A DNA stretch of 60,000 nt from Takakia lepidozioides (lineage: Eukaryota > Streptophyta > Takakiopsida > Takakiales > Takakiaceae). The stretch lies in NCBI GenBank assembly GCA_030704615.1, contig CM060734.1, forward strand, positions 28,042,042 through 28,102,041, given 5' to 3'. Positions 24,101 through 33,654 of this stretch are shown piece after piece (positions within the stretch are counted from its first letter, which is position 1; each line of letters begins with the position of its first letter). The notes beneath the pieces were generated by a model. The model was not told the origin of the DNA and did not search any database. It saw only the letters and a list, made by a program, of their open reading frames with translations. The position numbers were made by a program, and so were the translations under genes.

Positions 24101-26047
24101 TTGTGACACCCAAGAAAACGAAGAAGCAGAAACAGATAGTGCAGGTAGAGGGTGAGGAAGAGGACTCCGATGGAGACTTTGCAACCAGCCCACCCCCCGA
24201 GACGCAGCCGAAATCCCCTGTGCCCACCGTTGTCACGAGAGGGACGAGAACTGGCTCGGCAAAGAAGGCACTCTTCAACCCCCCGGGGGGGCACCCTTTC
24301 GAGCCGGTGGAAATGAAGAGGCCGAAAGTGGATCCCGATACAGTAGTCCAGTGTGTGTGAATGAGAGTTTCTTGGCGGCTTTGGATGGACGGGCAGCCAA
24401 GTTGGCATACATGAAGACCATGGAGGGTCTGAAGGGCAGAGCACTGAAGAAGGCGGCTGCCGAAGAGCCTTCCGACACCCCCGGGTTTCTGAAGATGGTC
24501 TCGTTCTTTGAGAGGGTGTGTGCAGACAAGGATTGCAGGAGGGGCGGAAATGCCACCGATTGGTCTTGCGATATGATCATCTTGGATATTCCGACGGAGA
24601 GCCTGTGGAAGGACTGCAAGCTTTGCCATCTTGGAACAGGTACTCCGAGGACTTTTGGAAGAAAGGATTCGGGCTCGCCCGCATGGTGTTGGACGACAGA
24701 GGCTGTGTGGTTGTCCTGGCGAGCAGGGCAAAAACACGCAGACAGGAATTGCGAAGTGGACCCGCAAGAGCGCCGTCCCAATTCTGAAAAAAAGAAGTGG
24801 ACGTGCATCAACACATTGGGCCTTCGGTCGAAGGAAAGAAGGTAATTACGACCTTGGCAAACGTCCTTTCATTTTCTTAGGAGTCTTGAAAATGCGGTGC
24901 CGCATCGATTTCTAATCGTTCCCCACTGTGTATGCAGACGAAGCAGTTCGATGCATACTGCTTTGAAGGAGAACTCCACCTTTGCTTTCCGGAAGGAGGA
25001 TTGTGGGTGACACCGAACTGCGACCCCATCGATTACGACGTCCTATTCAACAACGTTCCCACGGAACTTCTCCCTCATAGCCACTTCAACTGAACCCCTA
25101 CGGTTATTCACGCACTCGGAGCCCTGCCTTCATTCAGACAATTATGGAGACATGCACTGACGTGGAGGGCACAGTGCTCGACCTCATCTGTGGGACAGGT
25201 AATGCATAATCTTGTTGTATGTTTTTTCTGCAAACTCTTGTTATGCTTTCATTCGCAACATCTGAAGGCCATTTCATAATGTGGGGATGGCATTGTAACA
25301 GGTGCCCTCAATGTGGGCTGGGCGGGTTTTCCGACTGGCACCTCTTTGCCTACGAGGAGGACACAGCGTCTGGGGATCCCATCTGGAAGGGCTGCAACGG
25401 AATGTGAAGGCTCCCATCGAAGTCAAAGACTCCTCGGATTCGTCAGAGCGGAGGAAGAACAGTGGACATTGATGCCGAGGAGAACCCGGAATAAGAGTGA
25501 GTGCAAACATTGTAAGTTTGCAAAGCCTTCTGGGTGATTTTTTGTCAAACGCATTTCCGGACTGTGGTTCTCATTGGTCTCTATGGTTATTGTTATATGC
25601 AGGATTGGAGGATCCGGGTCGAAACATGTAAGGCCTACACTTCCTGCCAGGAAGAGTCTCGTTCTTTGCGAGGGCCGACTTCATGACGAGCCCGGTGAAG
25701 GACTACTCCCTTCCTAGTTATGCAGCGAAACTCGCAAATACAACGATTAGACGATGTGAATCCCAGTAAAGTAGAGCAGATTTTGGAGAGGGCTAGGGAG
25801 GACAGAAGGATAAGGAAATAGTTAGCAACAGCTGAGGCAGGTGGCGGGTGCGAAAGTTTCATATTGATTCACGGATGAGAGCGATGCAGACAGGGAGGAC
25901 GACGAGCCAACGGAGGAGATGTCGGTTCCGCAAGGTGAAGATGGGATTTTTGAAAGCCTGGCCAACGACCAGTCCGCTGGAGATGAGAAAGGGAATGACG
26001 GGGTGGAGCGGAGCAGGACAGTCAAGAACAGGCCGACAGTAGTGTGA
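21195..26047 (+). CDS. Spliced gene: ParB-like domain protein with methyltransferase-like C-terminus
   Basis: Proposed exons end at 22389, 22691, 23074, 23274, 23575, 24841, 25198, 25496 and 26047, and introns 1-5 (80-145 bp) are GT-AG and phase-consistent. The N-terminus (from ATG 21195) is Ser/Pro/Lys-rich. The ParB/sulfiredoxin-like domain is in exons 1-2, with FVWDGNHRLLAWWEYIKQ near 22228-22281. The middle is unrecognised. Exon 6 has a basic linker (SKKRTRQQ, TPKKTKKQKQ), likely a nuclear signal. The C-terminal part resembles a beta-class amino-methyltransferase: CDMIILDIPTE at the position of DPPY, then VLDDRGCVVVLAS, then GTVLDLICGTG, followed by an acidic tail to TGA 26045-26047. DPPY is changed to DIPT, so catalysis is doubtful. 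One frame change in exon 1 (21850-22060) and several in exons 6-8, mostly near homopolymers, are unresolved: assembly error or decay. Parts of the fusion are recognisable; the whole architecture is not one I know in eukaryotes. Confidence 0.6.
22420..22441. repeat. Palindrome in intron 1 of the ParB-domain gene
   Basis: GAAATGCGGTGCCGCATTTC flanked by C and G, inside intron 22390-22501. It belongs to the array family with centre TG. Confidence 0.9.
23629..23644. repeat. Palindrome in intron 5 of the ParB-domain gene
   Basis: AATGCGGCACCGCATT, centre CA, inside intron 23576-23720. The left arm extends as GGGA while the right continues CGCATTTT, so one outer arm has drifted or slipped. Confidence 0.85.
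24892..24905. repeat. Palindrome in the intron after exon 6 of the ParB-domain gene
   Basis: ATGCGGTGCCGCAT, centre TG, inside intron 24842-24937. The outer AAA and TTT arms survive but a CGA interrupts the right one. Confidence 0.85.
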
Positions 26048-26193
26048 TTTTCAAGATTAATACAATTTTAATGACTCTCTGTACATTTAATTCAATTCCA
26101 GAGTATATAAATGGAATTCTCCCCGTCCTTCATGTCCCCTCTCCATGTGCTTCTAAACGACAACATCGTCCAAACCTGGTCCCTCCCAAAATC

Positions 26194-27246
26194 AGAAATG
26201 CGGCACCGCATTTCAATGTCTGAACGGAAATGTGGCAACAGCAAAAACCTCATTTGGAAATGCGCACCGCATTTCCAAAACCGAAGCAGAACAAATTTCC
26301 GATTCATGTTTGGACATCAGAAACTGTTCGGACAAACGGAAATGCGGAAATGCGTGCCGCATTTCCGTTTCCGACACGGCACTTTTTTGCCGATTGGCAG
26401 CTCCTTCCATGGATGTAAATCGAAATGCGGAGGTCGAACATGGAAATCGGTGCCACATTAACCTTTTGGAGATGGACATTTTTTCCAACTGCAGACCCAT
26501 CGACGTTCTTGGGCTCCCCAATTCCATGATGCTAGACGGGAATGCAACACCGCATTCCATTGTCCAATAAGAAATTTCGATGACGTACATGGAAATGCGG
26601 CGCCGCATTTCCAAAGGGACATCGTTGTTTGCCCAATTCCAGACCCTTTGATGGAAATGCGGCACCGCATTCCATCGTCCTATAAAAACTTACATTGTCC
26701 TATAAAAACTTTCAATTGCCCAAAATGGGAAATGCGGCGCCGCATTTCCAAAACAGACATCGTTGTTTGTCCAATTCCAGACCCGTTGGGCATTCCGTCT
26801 TGATGTGACGGAAATACGGCACCGCATTCCATTGTCCGATTCGATATTTTGATGATAGACATGGAAATGCGGTGCCGCATTTCCAGAACGGACATCGTTG
26901 TTTGTCCAATTCCAGACCCTTCGACGGAAATGCGGCACCGCATTCCAGTGTGCTCTCCGGAAATGCTGTGCCGCATTTCATTGTCCGGTACGAAATTTCG
27001 ATGACAGACATGGAAATGCGGTGCCGCATTTCAAGTATGGACATGGACAAGCATTAGCGACTGGACATGCTTGGATAGTTCAAGGTCGAATATGGAATGC
27101 GGCGCCGCATTTCAAATTCGAAGTATGGTAATGCCATGTTAGGAAATGAAATGTTGTACAACATTTCCGTTACGAACAACGGAGGAAAGGGAGCTGCCAG
27201 AAATCGCTTCATGGAGAAAATGGAATGCGGTGGCGAATTTCCGAGC
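26194..27246. repeat. Palindrome array 2
   Basis: About 17 copies of the same palindrome family in a different spacer context, mostly flanked by CATGGAAATG and CATTTCCA. A unit of about 130 bp with two palindromes and the spacer words GACATCGTTGTTTGTCCAAT and TTCCAGACCC repeats near 26588, 26727 and 26860. One copy at 27148-27167 has a different but still perfectly symmetric core, GAAATGTTGTACAACATTTC. Confidence 0.9.
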
Positions 27247-27515
27247 TTCGGCGTGTACATGTTTCCTACAACTCATACTTGGATTTTCTTCACCTCAGGA
27301 CTGTGATATCGCTGACTCTGGTAAATTCATATGGACAGACACATTGTAGAAATGAGACCTCAAATTGTAAACAATGGGCCAATTACGGCAGTTCTTGAAC
27401 ACGATGAAACACAAGCACACAGAAGTGAGGTACGATGGGTTGTTTTTTGATCGAACACGGTGTCTCACATTTAGCAGCTCCAGACAAATCTAAGCCCTTC
27501 CTCCTTCTACGAGTG

Positions 27516-28362
27516 TCACCAAGTCGACGGAACTTCGATAGCCCTCAAAACTAGCTCATTACTGATGCGGCATCTCGAGGTAAACTGCAATGCGGTCGAT
27601 CTGGTGCCCTTGGTGGAGCTGACGACAATGTCATACCCATCAATCATACCACCATCATACATCGACAAGGCCACTATGGGCCTCCTGTGCCCGTGCGATT
27701 CGTCTTCGCAACTCAGCCGAATGTCTCCATACACTGGAAAAGCGGAGTGAACTCCACGAATATAGTTTTTCCCCGGTGCCGTCCTCCCTGGTCCACTGGC
27801 AGCAGTTCCAGCGCCAAAGTGAGGCCGTGCGTGATCTGTCCGGCATCCCATTCCACCTTGGTATATCGAGGTCAACAATTTTCAGGACCCACGGACCGCA
27901 TTGACCCTCGCCCTCACCTCGCTCAAAGCGGTAATAGCCCTCCAGATACTCCATTGCGCGCGCAAAGACTCCCGCTTGATTCCAGATGCGTCTGTGAAAA
28001 GTGAAAGCCAGACAATGATGTCTCCTGATTGTGGTTTGAACATAGCATAATCGTTGCCATGATAAGGGCAGTCAGCAGGATTTTGGCGGCACGGCATCCC
28101 TGAAAAAGAGTAGCGCAGTACGCTCAATGACAGCAGCTCCCGATGGAGGAGGTAGCAGCGCGATGGCTGGAAGAAATTCAAGCAAACGCTGCAATTCGTC
28201 ACAAATACTCCAGGGCACATTTAAATTTCCCCCTACAGGAACCTGCAGGGATGAAGATTGGCTCATCCATGGATGTAGCCGATTCAGTTTCCTTCCCTCC
28301 ATGCAAACTATGGGCAGTAAGTGCCAGGTGGGCCTATAGCCACTCGAGACGACGAAGTCCAT
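27516..28362 (-). pseudogene. Unknown-family gene copy 1 (YGDIR / YDGGMI signature)
   Basis: Minus-strand segments in changing frames encode MPCRQNPADCPYHGNDYAMF, then ARAMEYLEGYYRFERGEG, then FPVYGDIRLSCEDE and SMYDGGMIDGYDIVVSSTKG. A pyrimidine-rich CTTTTTCAG precedes GATGCCGTGC near 28105, and CTTTTCACAG lies near 27993, so introns are likely. A plus-strand paralogue starts at 28498. No known domain was recognised; the CPY..DYAM and YDGGMI.G.DIVV motifs shared by both copies define the family. Confidence 0.5.
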
Positions 28363-28412
28363 CCCCCCCTTCGATGTAAATGCGGCGCCGAATTTCCATC
28401 CGGGGGATGGAC
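28357..28412. repeat. Nested inverted repeat between the divergent paralogues
   Basis: Outer arms GTCCATCCCCC (28357-28367) and GGGGGATGGAC (28402-28412) pair perfectly around a hybrid inner palindrome, AAATGCGGCGCCGAATTT, that has one arm of the array-1 type and one of the satellite type. Confidence 0.85.
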
Positions 28413-28497
28413 TTCGGTGGCAGATTTCAAACTATACCCCGTGGATGAGAAAGAGGTATCGATTCATCCACCGCTGGCTTGTTGAACATGTTACACG

Positions 28498-29150
28498 ATG
28501 ATTGGTGGTACTTGTGACCCAGATGGTCCATTATTGGAGCCCGCACTGCTCTTCCGCTTCTCATCATTTCGAAAATCTAAGGGCTTCGTTGCTGTCCGCA
28601 AGGTGATTTTCATCGGCATCAAACACGTCCTCAGGTCCTCCTTTGCAAGGATGCCGTGCTTCCGGAACCGGGACGACTGCCCTTATGGAGGCATCGATTA
28701 TGCAATGTATTCGGCCACATCGGAGACACGTTATCTGGTACACACAGATTACACAGAAGATACTGGTTCGAATGTGGAAACATTGGCCGCTTTTGCGTAT
28801 CTCCCGGCCAGTCGCTGCGAGCGGGGTGACGATCTTGGTCTGAGGAGGTCCGTGGCTCTCCTTCGCATCCTTGTTCCATTTTCCCAGCTACGACGGTCAC
28901 CCATGCAGAAGAATGCGCACTGCTATGCTGTTGCGGTGGAACTGCTGCCAGTGGACGTGGGTGGACTCCATCGGAGAGACTTAATACTCCTGAAGGAGTG
29001 CGCTCATCTTCTCCATTGTATGGGGACATTCGCATTGGTTGGACGGCGAAAACGTGAAGCTTTCCATATTTCGATGGTGGTATGATTGAAGGGCAGGACA
29101 TTGTGGTGAACATCACAGGGGCGGTACAACTGCTGCAATCCGTTTACCCT
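28498..29150 (+). pseudogene. Unknown-family gene copy 2, divergent from copy 1
   Basis: Plus-strand counterpart of the minus-strand gene to its left: MPCFRNRDDCPYGGIDYAMY near 28651 corresponds to MPCRQNPADCPYHGNDYAMF. Further on, YGDIRIGW and, in another frame, FDGGMIEGQDIVVNITG near 29075-29120 correspond to the YGDIR and YDGGMI motifs. Both copies also share nearly identical DNA around GGAACTGCTGCCAGTGGAC. Frame changes near 28900-29070 indicate decay. Confidence 0.5.
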
Positions 29151-29640
29151 GGAGGAGCCCGAAACTCATTAGCTAGTTGTGAGAGCAGTCAGAAGTCCCA
29201 TTGACAAAACGTTCTTGTATTCAGAAGGCACAGGGCTAAAGATTTGTTTGCACAATCAGCACAGTAGACGTGCTTCAAATGCAATCTGTGGATCAATAAA
29301 AACCCCATTGTGCCCTCTTTTTTGTTCTATTCTGTAATCCATCGTTCCCAAATGCATCATTCCTCATGTTTCATTTGGGATTGGGAGTGTGGGTGGATTT
29401 AAATTGCAAGTGGCTGGTAGGATGAAATGGGCCCCCATTGTACAGATCATACACCCTAACATTCGCGAAACATTGCCTTTCAATATGTAATTCTAAAAAA
29501 CATTGCCGAACCTCCTCATCCGGGAGGTCCTTCTCCCCCTATGACCGTGACACCCTAAACCCTGATTCCCCGCGAGCACTCTTTCCGGAAAATATCCTGC
29601 TCATGTTTTTTTCTTTTTTTCGAACACTTACGGACTCTCT
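29151..29640. other. Non-coding stretch
   Basis: Mixed composition with short T tracts and GCTCATG words from 29595. No gene, RNA or organised repeat recognised. Confidence 0.4.
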
Positions 29641-29650
29641 GCTCATGTCT

Positions 29651-30876
29651 TCATGGCTCATGGCTCATGAAATAGCAGCCCCCCCTGACAGAGAATGGGT
29701 TGACCCCATCCGAGGAGAAGCCGAGGTGGACATGTCGTGGCCTCCAAGAGAAAATGCCACATCTCTTCAATATGCCTCCATGCTTGTGAATCTTGTGGCC
29801 CCCGCACACCTTTCCCCGTGGGCTCCGATGCGAGGCGTGCCATCTCATGAGTCTGGCCAATTCAGGGCTTCGGTATTGTGCCCTCAATCGCGGGATGATC
29901 GGAAAGTAATGCATTTTCTAGGATAATACGCCACGCCCCCCCCCCCAACATGTATCATCCCCTTAGCACACATAATACAACACCCTTATGCCTTTCCCTT
30001 TATGCGCCTCTCCCTCATTTGGGTGTGAATGGGTCAAAACCGAAAACGCGAACGTCGCTCCTTCCATAGCTTCACTCACTCTTTCTTCCAAAACCCAATC
30101 AGATCTTGCATGAGTACTACTCTCTAAACCCTAACTTTGTGGAATACACTTTACATAACATTGAGAAGATTAAGAAAGTAATCTCCATGCGATGGGGAAT
30201 GACGCTTATACCTTGCGTGGTACTTTTTTCCCTTGGACATCATCCCAATATCGGTCTTTCTTGCACTTGTTGGGCACTTGGTGAGATACGAATCCTCTCC
30301 GTAGGATAGGGTTTTTATCACATGGACCTGCATGAAAAATCTTATAGCCCATCCCCACATCAGTCCAAGACTTCGCGCGCCTCTTTCCGCGACCGGTGGC
30401 ATCTTGGGTTTCAAGTGTGGAGCAAGGATATAGTCTGCAATAGTTCGCATTATGGCAGACATCCCAACATTACTTATGCCAAATCGAATTTGGAAGATTG
30501 AGCAAAGTAAAATTGTTGAAAGTCGACTCACTTTCGTCGCCTCTTCGTACAAGGGAGTTCTCGGCCTCCCTCTCCATGTCATTTGAGGGGGCCATTTCAG
30601 GATCATCGATTGGCCGGTTTCCCTCTTCATGGGATGCATCATGCCCACATGATGCATTAAGAGATCCTCCATGGCTTGCACATCCTCCTGGTTAATTCCA
30701 TGCTCATTGTTTGTTGTCACTGTCACTGTCATCATCGTTGGTACCGCTGGTTGCGGCGTCTCACCCACGGCTCGCCGCCTCTGTCCCTTGGTTTGTTTTT
30801 TGGACTGGGGTTGCCAAGAGAAAGACCGGGAAGGGCTTTTCCCCGTCCTGATACGAACAAATGACATAGGGGACAT
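29651..30876 (-). pseudogene. CACTA (En/Spm) TNP2-type transposase, N-terminal part
   Basis: Minus strand: LYEEATKVSRLSTILLCSIF and FGISNVGMSAIMRTIADYIL match the conserved N-terminal region of plant TNP2, followed in a shifted frame by a GMGYKIFHAGP-like segment near 30350. After about 230 bp without clear coding, 29914-29660 reads FPIIPRLRAQYRSPELARLM, then WHASH and HVHLGFSSDGVNPF, the standard TNP2 block preceding the catalytic region. It stops at a GCTCATG cluster, so the catalytic and C-terminal parts are missing. It is complementary in extent to the CACTA piece at 12238-13990, but the two are 16 kb apart and need not be one element. Confidence 0.8.
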
Positions 30877-31851
30877 ATTAATTTAATGTGTCATTGCAAC
30901 CATACACTTCATTATAAGCGAATGCAAACAACATCCTTCAATGTGTGTGTGCATCAAATATGTCATTCAATAATTACATGTATGTGCGCACGTACACGCA
31001 TGCAAAGTTTCAAACCCAATCATTTGCCCCCCCCAATGACGCATTCACCCTATCAACCAATTTTTGTTTATTAATGGGAAAGAAAATCTCTCATGCCATT
31101 GCACCCAACAAACGGATGTGGCTCAACTCCATTTTTTCCTACATGTGCTTAAATATGTGTGCAAACAACCTGTACAAAAATAAATTAATTAAATTTAAAA
31201 AAAATCTCCCAAACGACGCACTCACCCTTGCACCCTTTTGAATTAAAACGAATTTAAATGATTTAAAATAAATATTTGCATTAGAATTATATGATTGCGG
31301 TTTTTGAGGGGCGTAATGATTTTATTTTAGCTCTATTTTGATTTGGTGACATTGGCTTTGCACCACTACATCCATGAAAAAATGGGACAAAAAAAAATGG
31401 AAAAAAATAAGTGTGTTTCTAGGTCACTTTTGCATAACCTCTATGAAGAATGCATGAAGTTGAGATAATTCACTTTGGAGTGCAAATGAGAGAACAAAAT
31501 CTGGTTATGGGTCCAAATGACTTTTGTTTACACTCCAATTTTTTGCAAGCACATTGCATATGCTATCATTAAGCATATGGCTTGAAATGGATAAAAAAAA
31601 AAAATCGTCGCAGGCGAAACACAATTTTCCGTCTCTATGACATGTAGCAGCTCTGCGTTCAACACTAGAATGACCCATTGAATCAACTTGGTTCAAGCTC
31701 AGTATTGGTCCACATGTGCATAGGTATGTTTAGATCACATATGCAAAGTTGCAACCCCCACGAGCAACAAGAAATGTTTTTACAATCAATCGATTGAATC
31801 GGATGTATACAAAGTAGAATATCTACAATGCCCATCTACGCGATCCCTGTC
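30877..31851. other. AT-rich stretch without recognised genes
   Basis: Many A and T runs (31180-31300, 31385-31410, 31595-31605), no coding similarity or organised repeat. It may be the 5' flank of the CACTA copy or ordinary intergenic DNA. Confidence 0.4.
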
Positions 31852-32457
31852 TCAAAGGAACCTATTTCTATCATACAACATCCCACTCACGTTGTAATCG
31901 GAGGTCATCATCCCGGAGAACTCGTATGATGCAAATAGTTCGCTGCCAGCCCTAATAGTTCTACTAGCACATGTCATCACAAACATGTGCATCCCCTCAC
32001 AGTATACTGACGTATGACCACAAAAGCTCTCATGCGCATCGCTTCGCTCGTCCATACTACATTGATTTTCCTAGGATGACCAAAATAACTATTGACCAGC
32101 CAGCAACATTGCCGAAGATGTCGGGGTCACACCATCACAAATCTGATCTCAATGGGAGACAACCCCCGTCTACGTACATCCTGTCCGTTGACACACAAAA
32201 TGTAGGGTAGGATGTATGGGGCTTCGAGGCGTAATGTACGGAACTCTCCGCGGAGGTGTAGTATGGACCGTAGTAGGGAACAAGTCCACCATGCTGTTTC
32301 TCCGAAGAGGAACCACAATATCATTGACTGTGAATAAACCCCGACCCATAGCAGGGTCCCTTAAGCGGCTCTCACAACATATACCGTCCCCCCAATACTC
32401 GAACTCCACATTTTCTCGCGGGATGGGTTGGTAGGGTCGAGATGATTCCCCCAACAA
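31852..32457 (-). pseudogene. SET-domain-like protein fragment
   Basis: Minus strand from 32457: SRLRDPAMGRGLFTVNDIVV resembles the start of a SET domain (GRGLF). After a stop and frame change near 32130, IFGNVAG followed by LVNSYFGHPRKINVVW resembles the GN..G.(I/L)N segment. MHMFVMTCASRTIRAGSELF and ASYEF match the terminal r.I..G.EL...Y motif. Stops at about 32122 and near 32055 and the frame changes show decay. Substrate cannot be inferred. A proline-rich and G-run region upstream could be its N-terminus or unrelated repeat DNA. Confidence 0.45.
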
Positions 32458-32724
32458 CGAGGCTTACGGTCCTCAGTAACATAGTCCTATCCGCTTCCCA
32501 TCGGGGGCGAGGATCCGGCTCAGGCCGCCCAAGCCGAGTGGGAGGAACCCTAGGGCGAAGCCGACCCCTCAAGGGGTTCGGAGGCACATGCACGTGGAGT
32601 GGAGGTGGAGGTGTGGTGGTGGTGGAGGTGGAGGTGGTACTGCTGGTGGAGGAGATAAAGTGGAGGTGGTTGAGGATGTAATGTTGGAGGTGCAGCCAGG
32701 GGTACAACGTCCGGATAGGCAAGA

Positions 32725-32755
<31 letters not shown>

Positions 32756-33164
32756 GGTGGAGGTGGCCTGCTCGTCGCCGCCCATAACCCTATGACCCTA
32801 TGATCACCTGATACCCCTCGACCCTACGCATGTCATCTACTGCTGTGGGGGACCAACTGGTCACATCGGGCACATGCTCTGGCACAAATTCTGGCAGTAG
32901 ACCCGCGCGAAATGCCTCCTATGCAATGTGATTGAGAGCTTGGGCATCAAGTCGTGGCTGCATGTGCGTAGTGAACAACGCATCAATACATATGTCGTAA
33001 TTTTGATTCATGTATGCTTACCAATCATACTATATTATTAGATAAACCTAAATGTACCTTAAATGAATGTTAATGAGAGGGGTGGGAAAAACACTCACCT
33101 TTGCCGCATCCGCAATCAGGTTTGGGCCTCATGGAGGCGGATATGGAGCCCTGTCCTTTCTTAG
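32458..33164. other. Low-complexity stretch: GGTGGA microsatellite and flank of gypsy C
   Basis: GGTGGAGGT-type repeats at 32596-32650, the 29-G tract at 32729-32757, then ordinary sequence to the truncated protease of gypsy C. No gene recognised. Confidence 0.5.
32729..32757. repeat. Poly-G tract
   Basis: 29 consecutive G. The second long G tract of the window; both lie at boundaries between unrelated repeat types. Confidence 0.9.
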
Positions 33165-33653
33165 ATACAGACATCTCTGGGAGGATCAGAGCAGGCTCGG
33201 GGCATGATATGGCGTGAGTTGGCCATTAGACTACAGCCGGATCATCCTATGGATGGCTCAGTGATGCGAGCCAAGGCCATTGTGACAGATGCGGTCTCTT
33301 ACGATGTCCTCGTTGGTGGGGCAGTGTTATATCCCATGGGCTTCACCCTGGATTTTTGGGAGGAGTCAGCATCCTACAGGCCTGGATGGCACTCAGGGGA
33401 TGGTCGTCGTGTACAACTCCCTGTGACATTCATTGGGGGTGTTGCTGCTGCCCAGCGGAGCAAGATGCCAACACTAGCAGCCTTTACAACTGCAGTTAGT
33501 TGGCCTGGAGAGTTGCTGGAGCAGGCCAATGCCCATGCAGAGGAATGTGCACCTCTTATAAGCAGGATGACATCATGGTACAGCGGAGTTGTCCGCCATG
33601 GTTGCTCACACTCCATTGTGGGGTACGAGCAAGGATTTGCAGCAGGCTGCTGA
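33165..33653 (+). pseudogene. Retropepsin-like C-terminal part, gypsy C
   Basis: VTDAVSYDVLVGGAVLYPMG near 33285-33345 fits the second half of a gypsy aspartic protease (the D.LLG..L...G segment). The DTG/DSG active-site half is missing or beyond recognition. A following unknown linker contains LPVTFIGGV and a Cys/His-containing tail, then changes frame into the methyltransferase near 33620. Confidence 0.6.
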
Positions 33654-33654
33654 T

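Noticed and set aside
12238-30876. Joining the two CACTA pieces into one nested element
   Set aside because: They are complementary in extent and on the same strand, but 16 kb of unrelated arrays and genes separate them and no shared ends were found.
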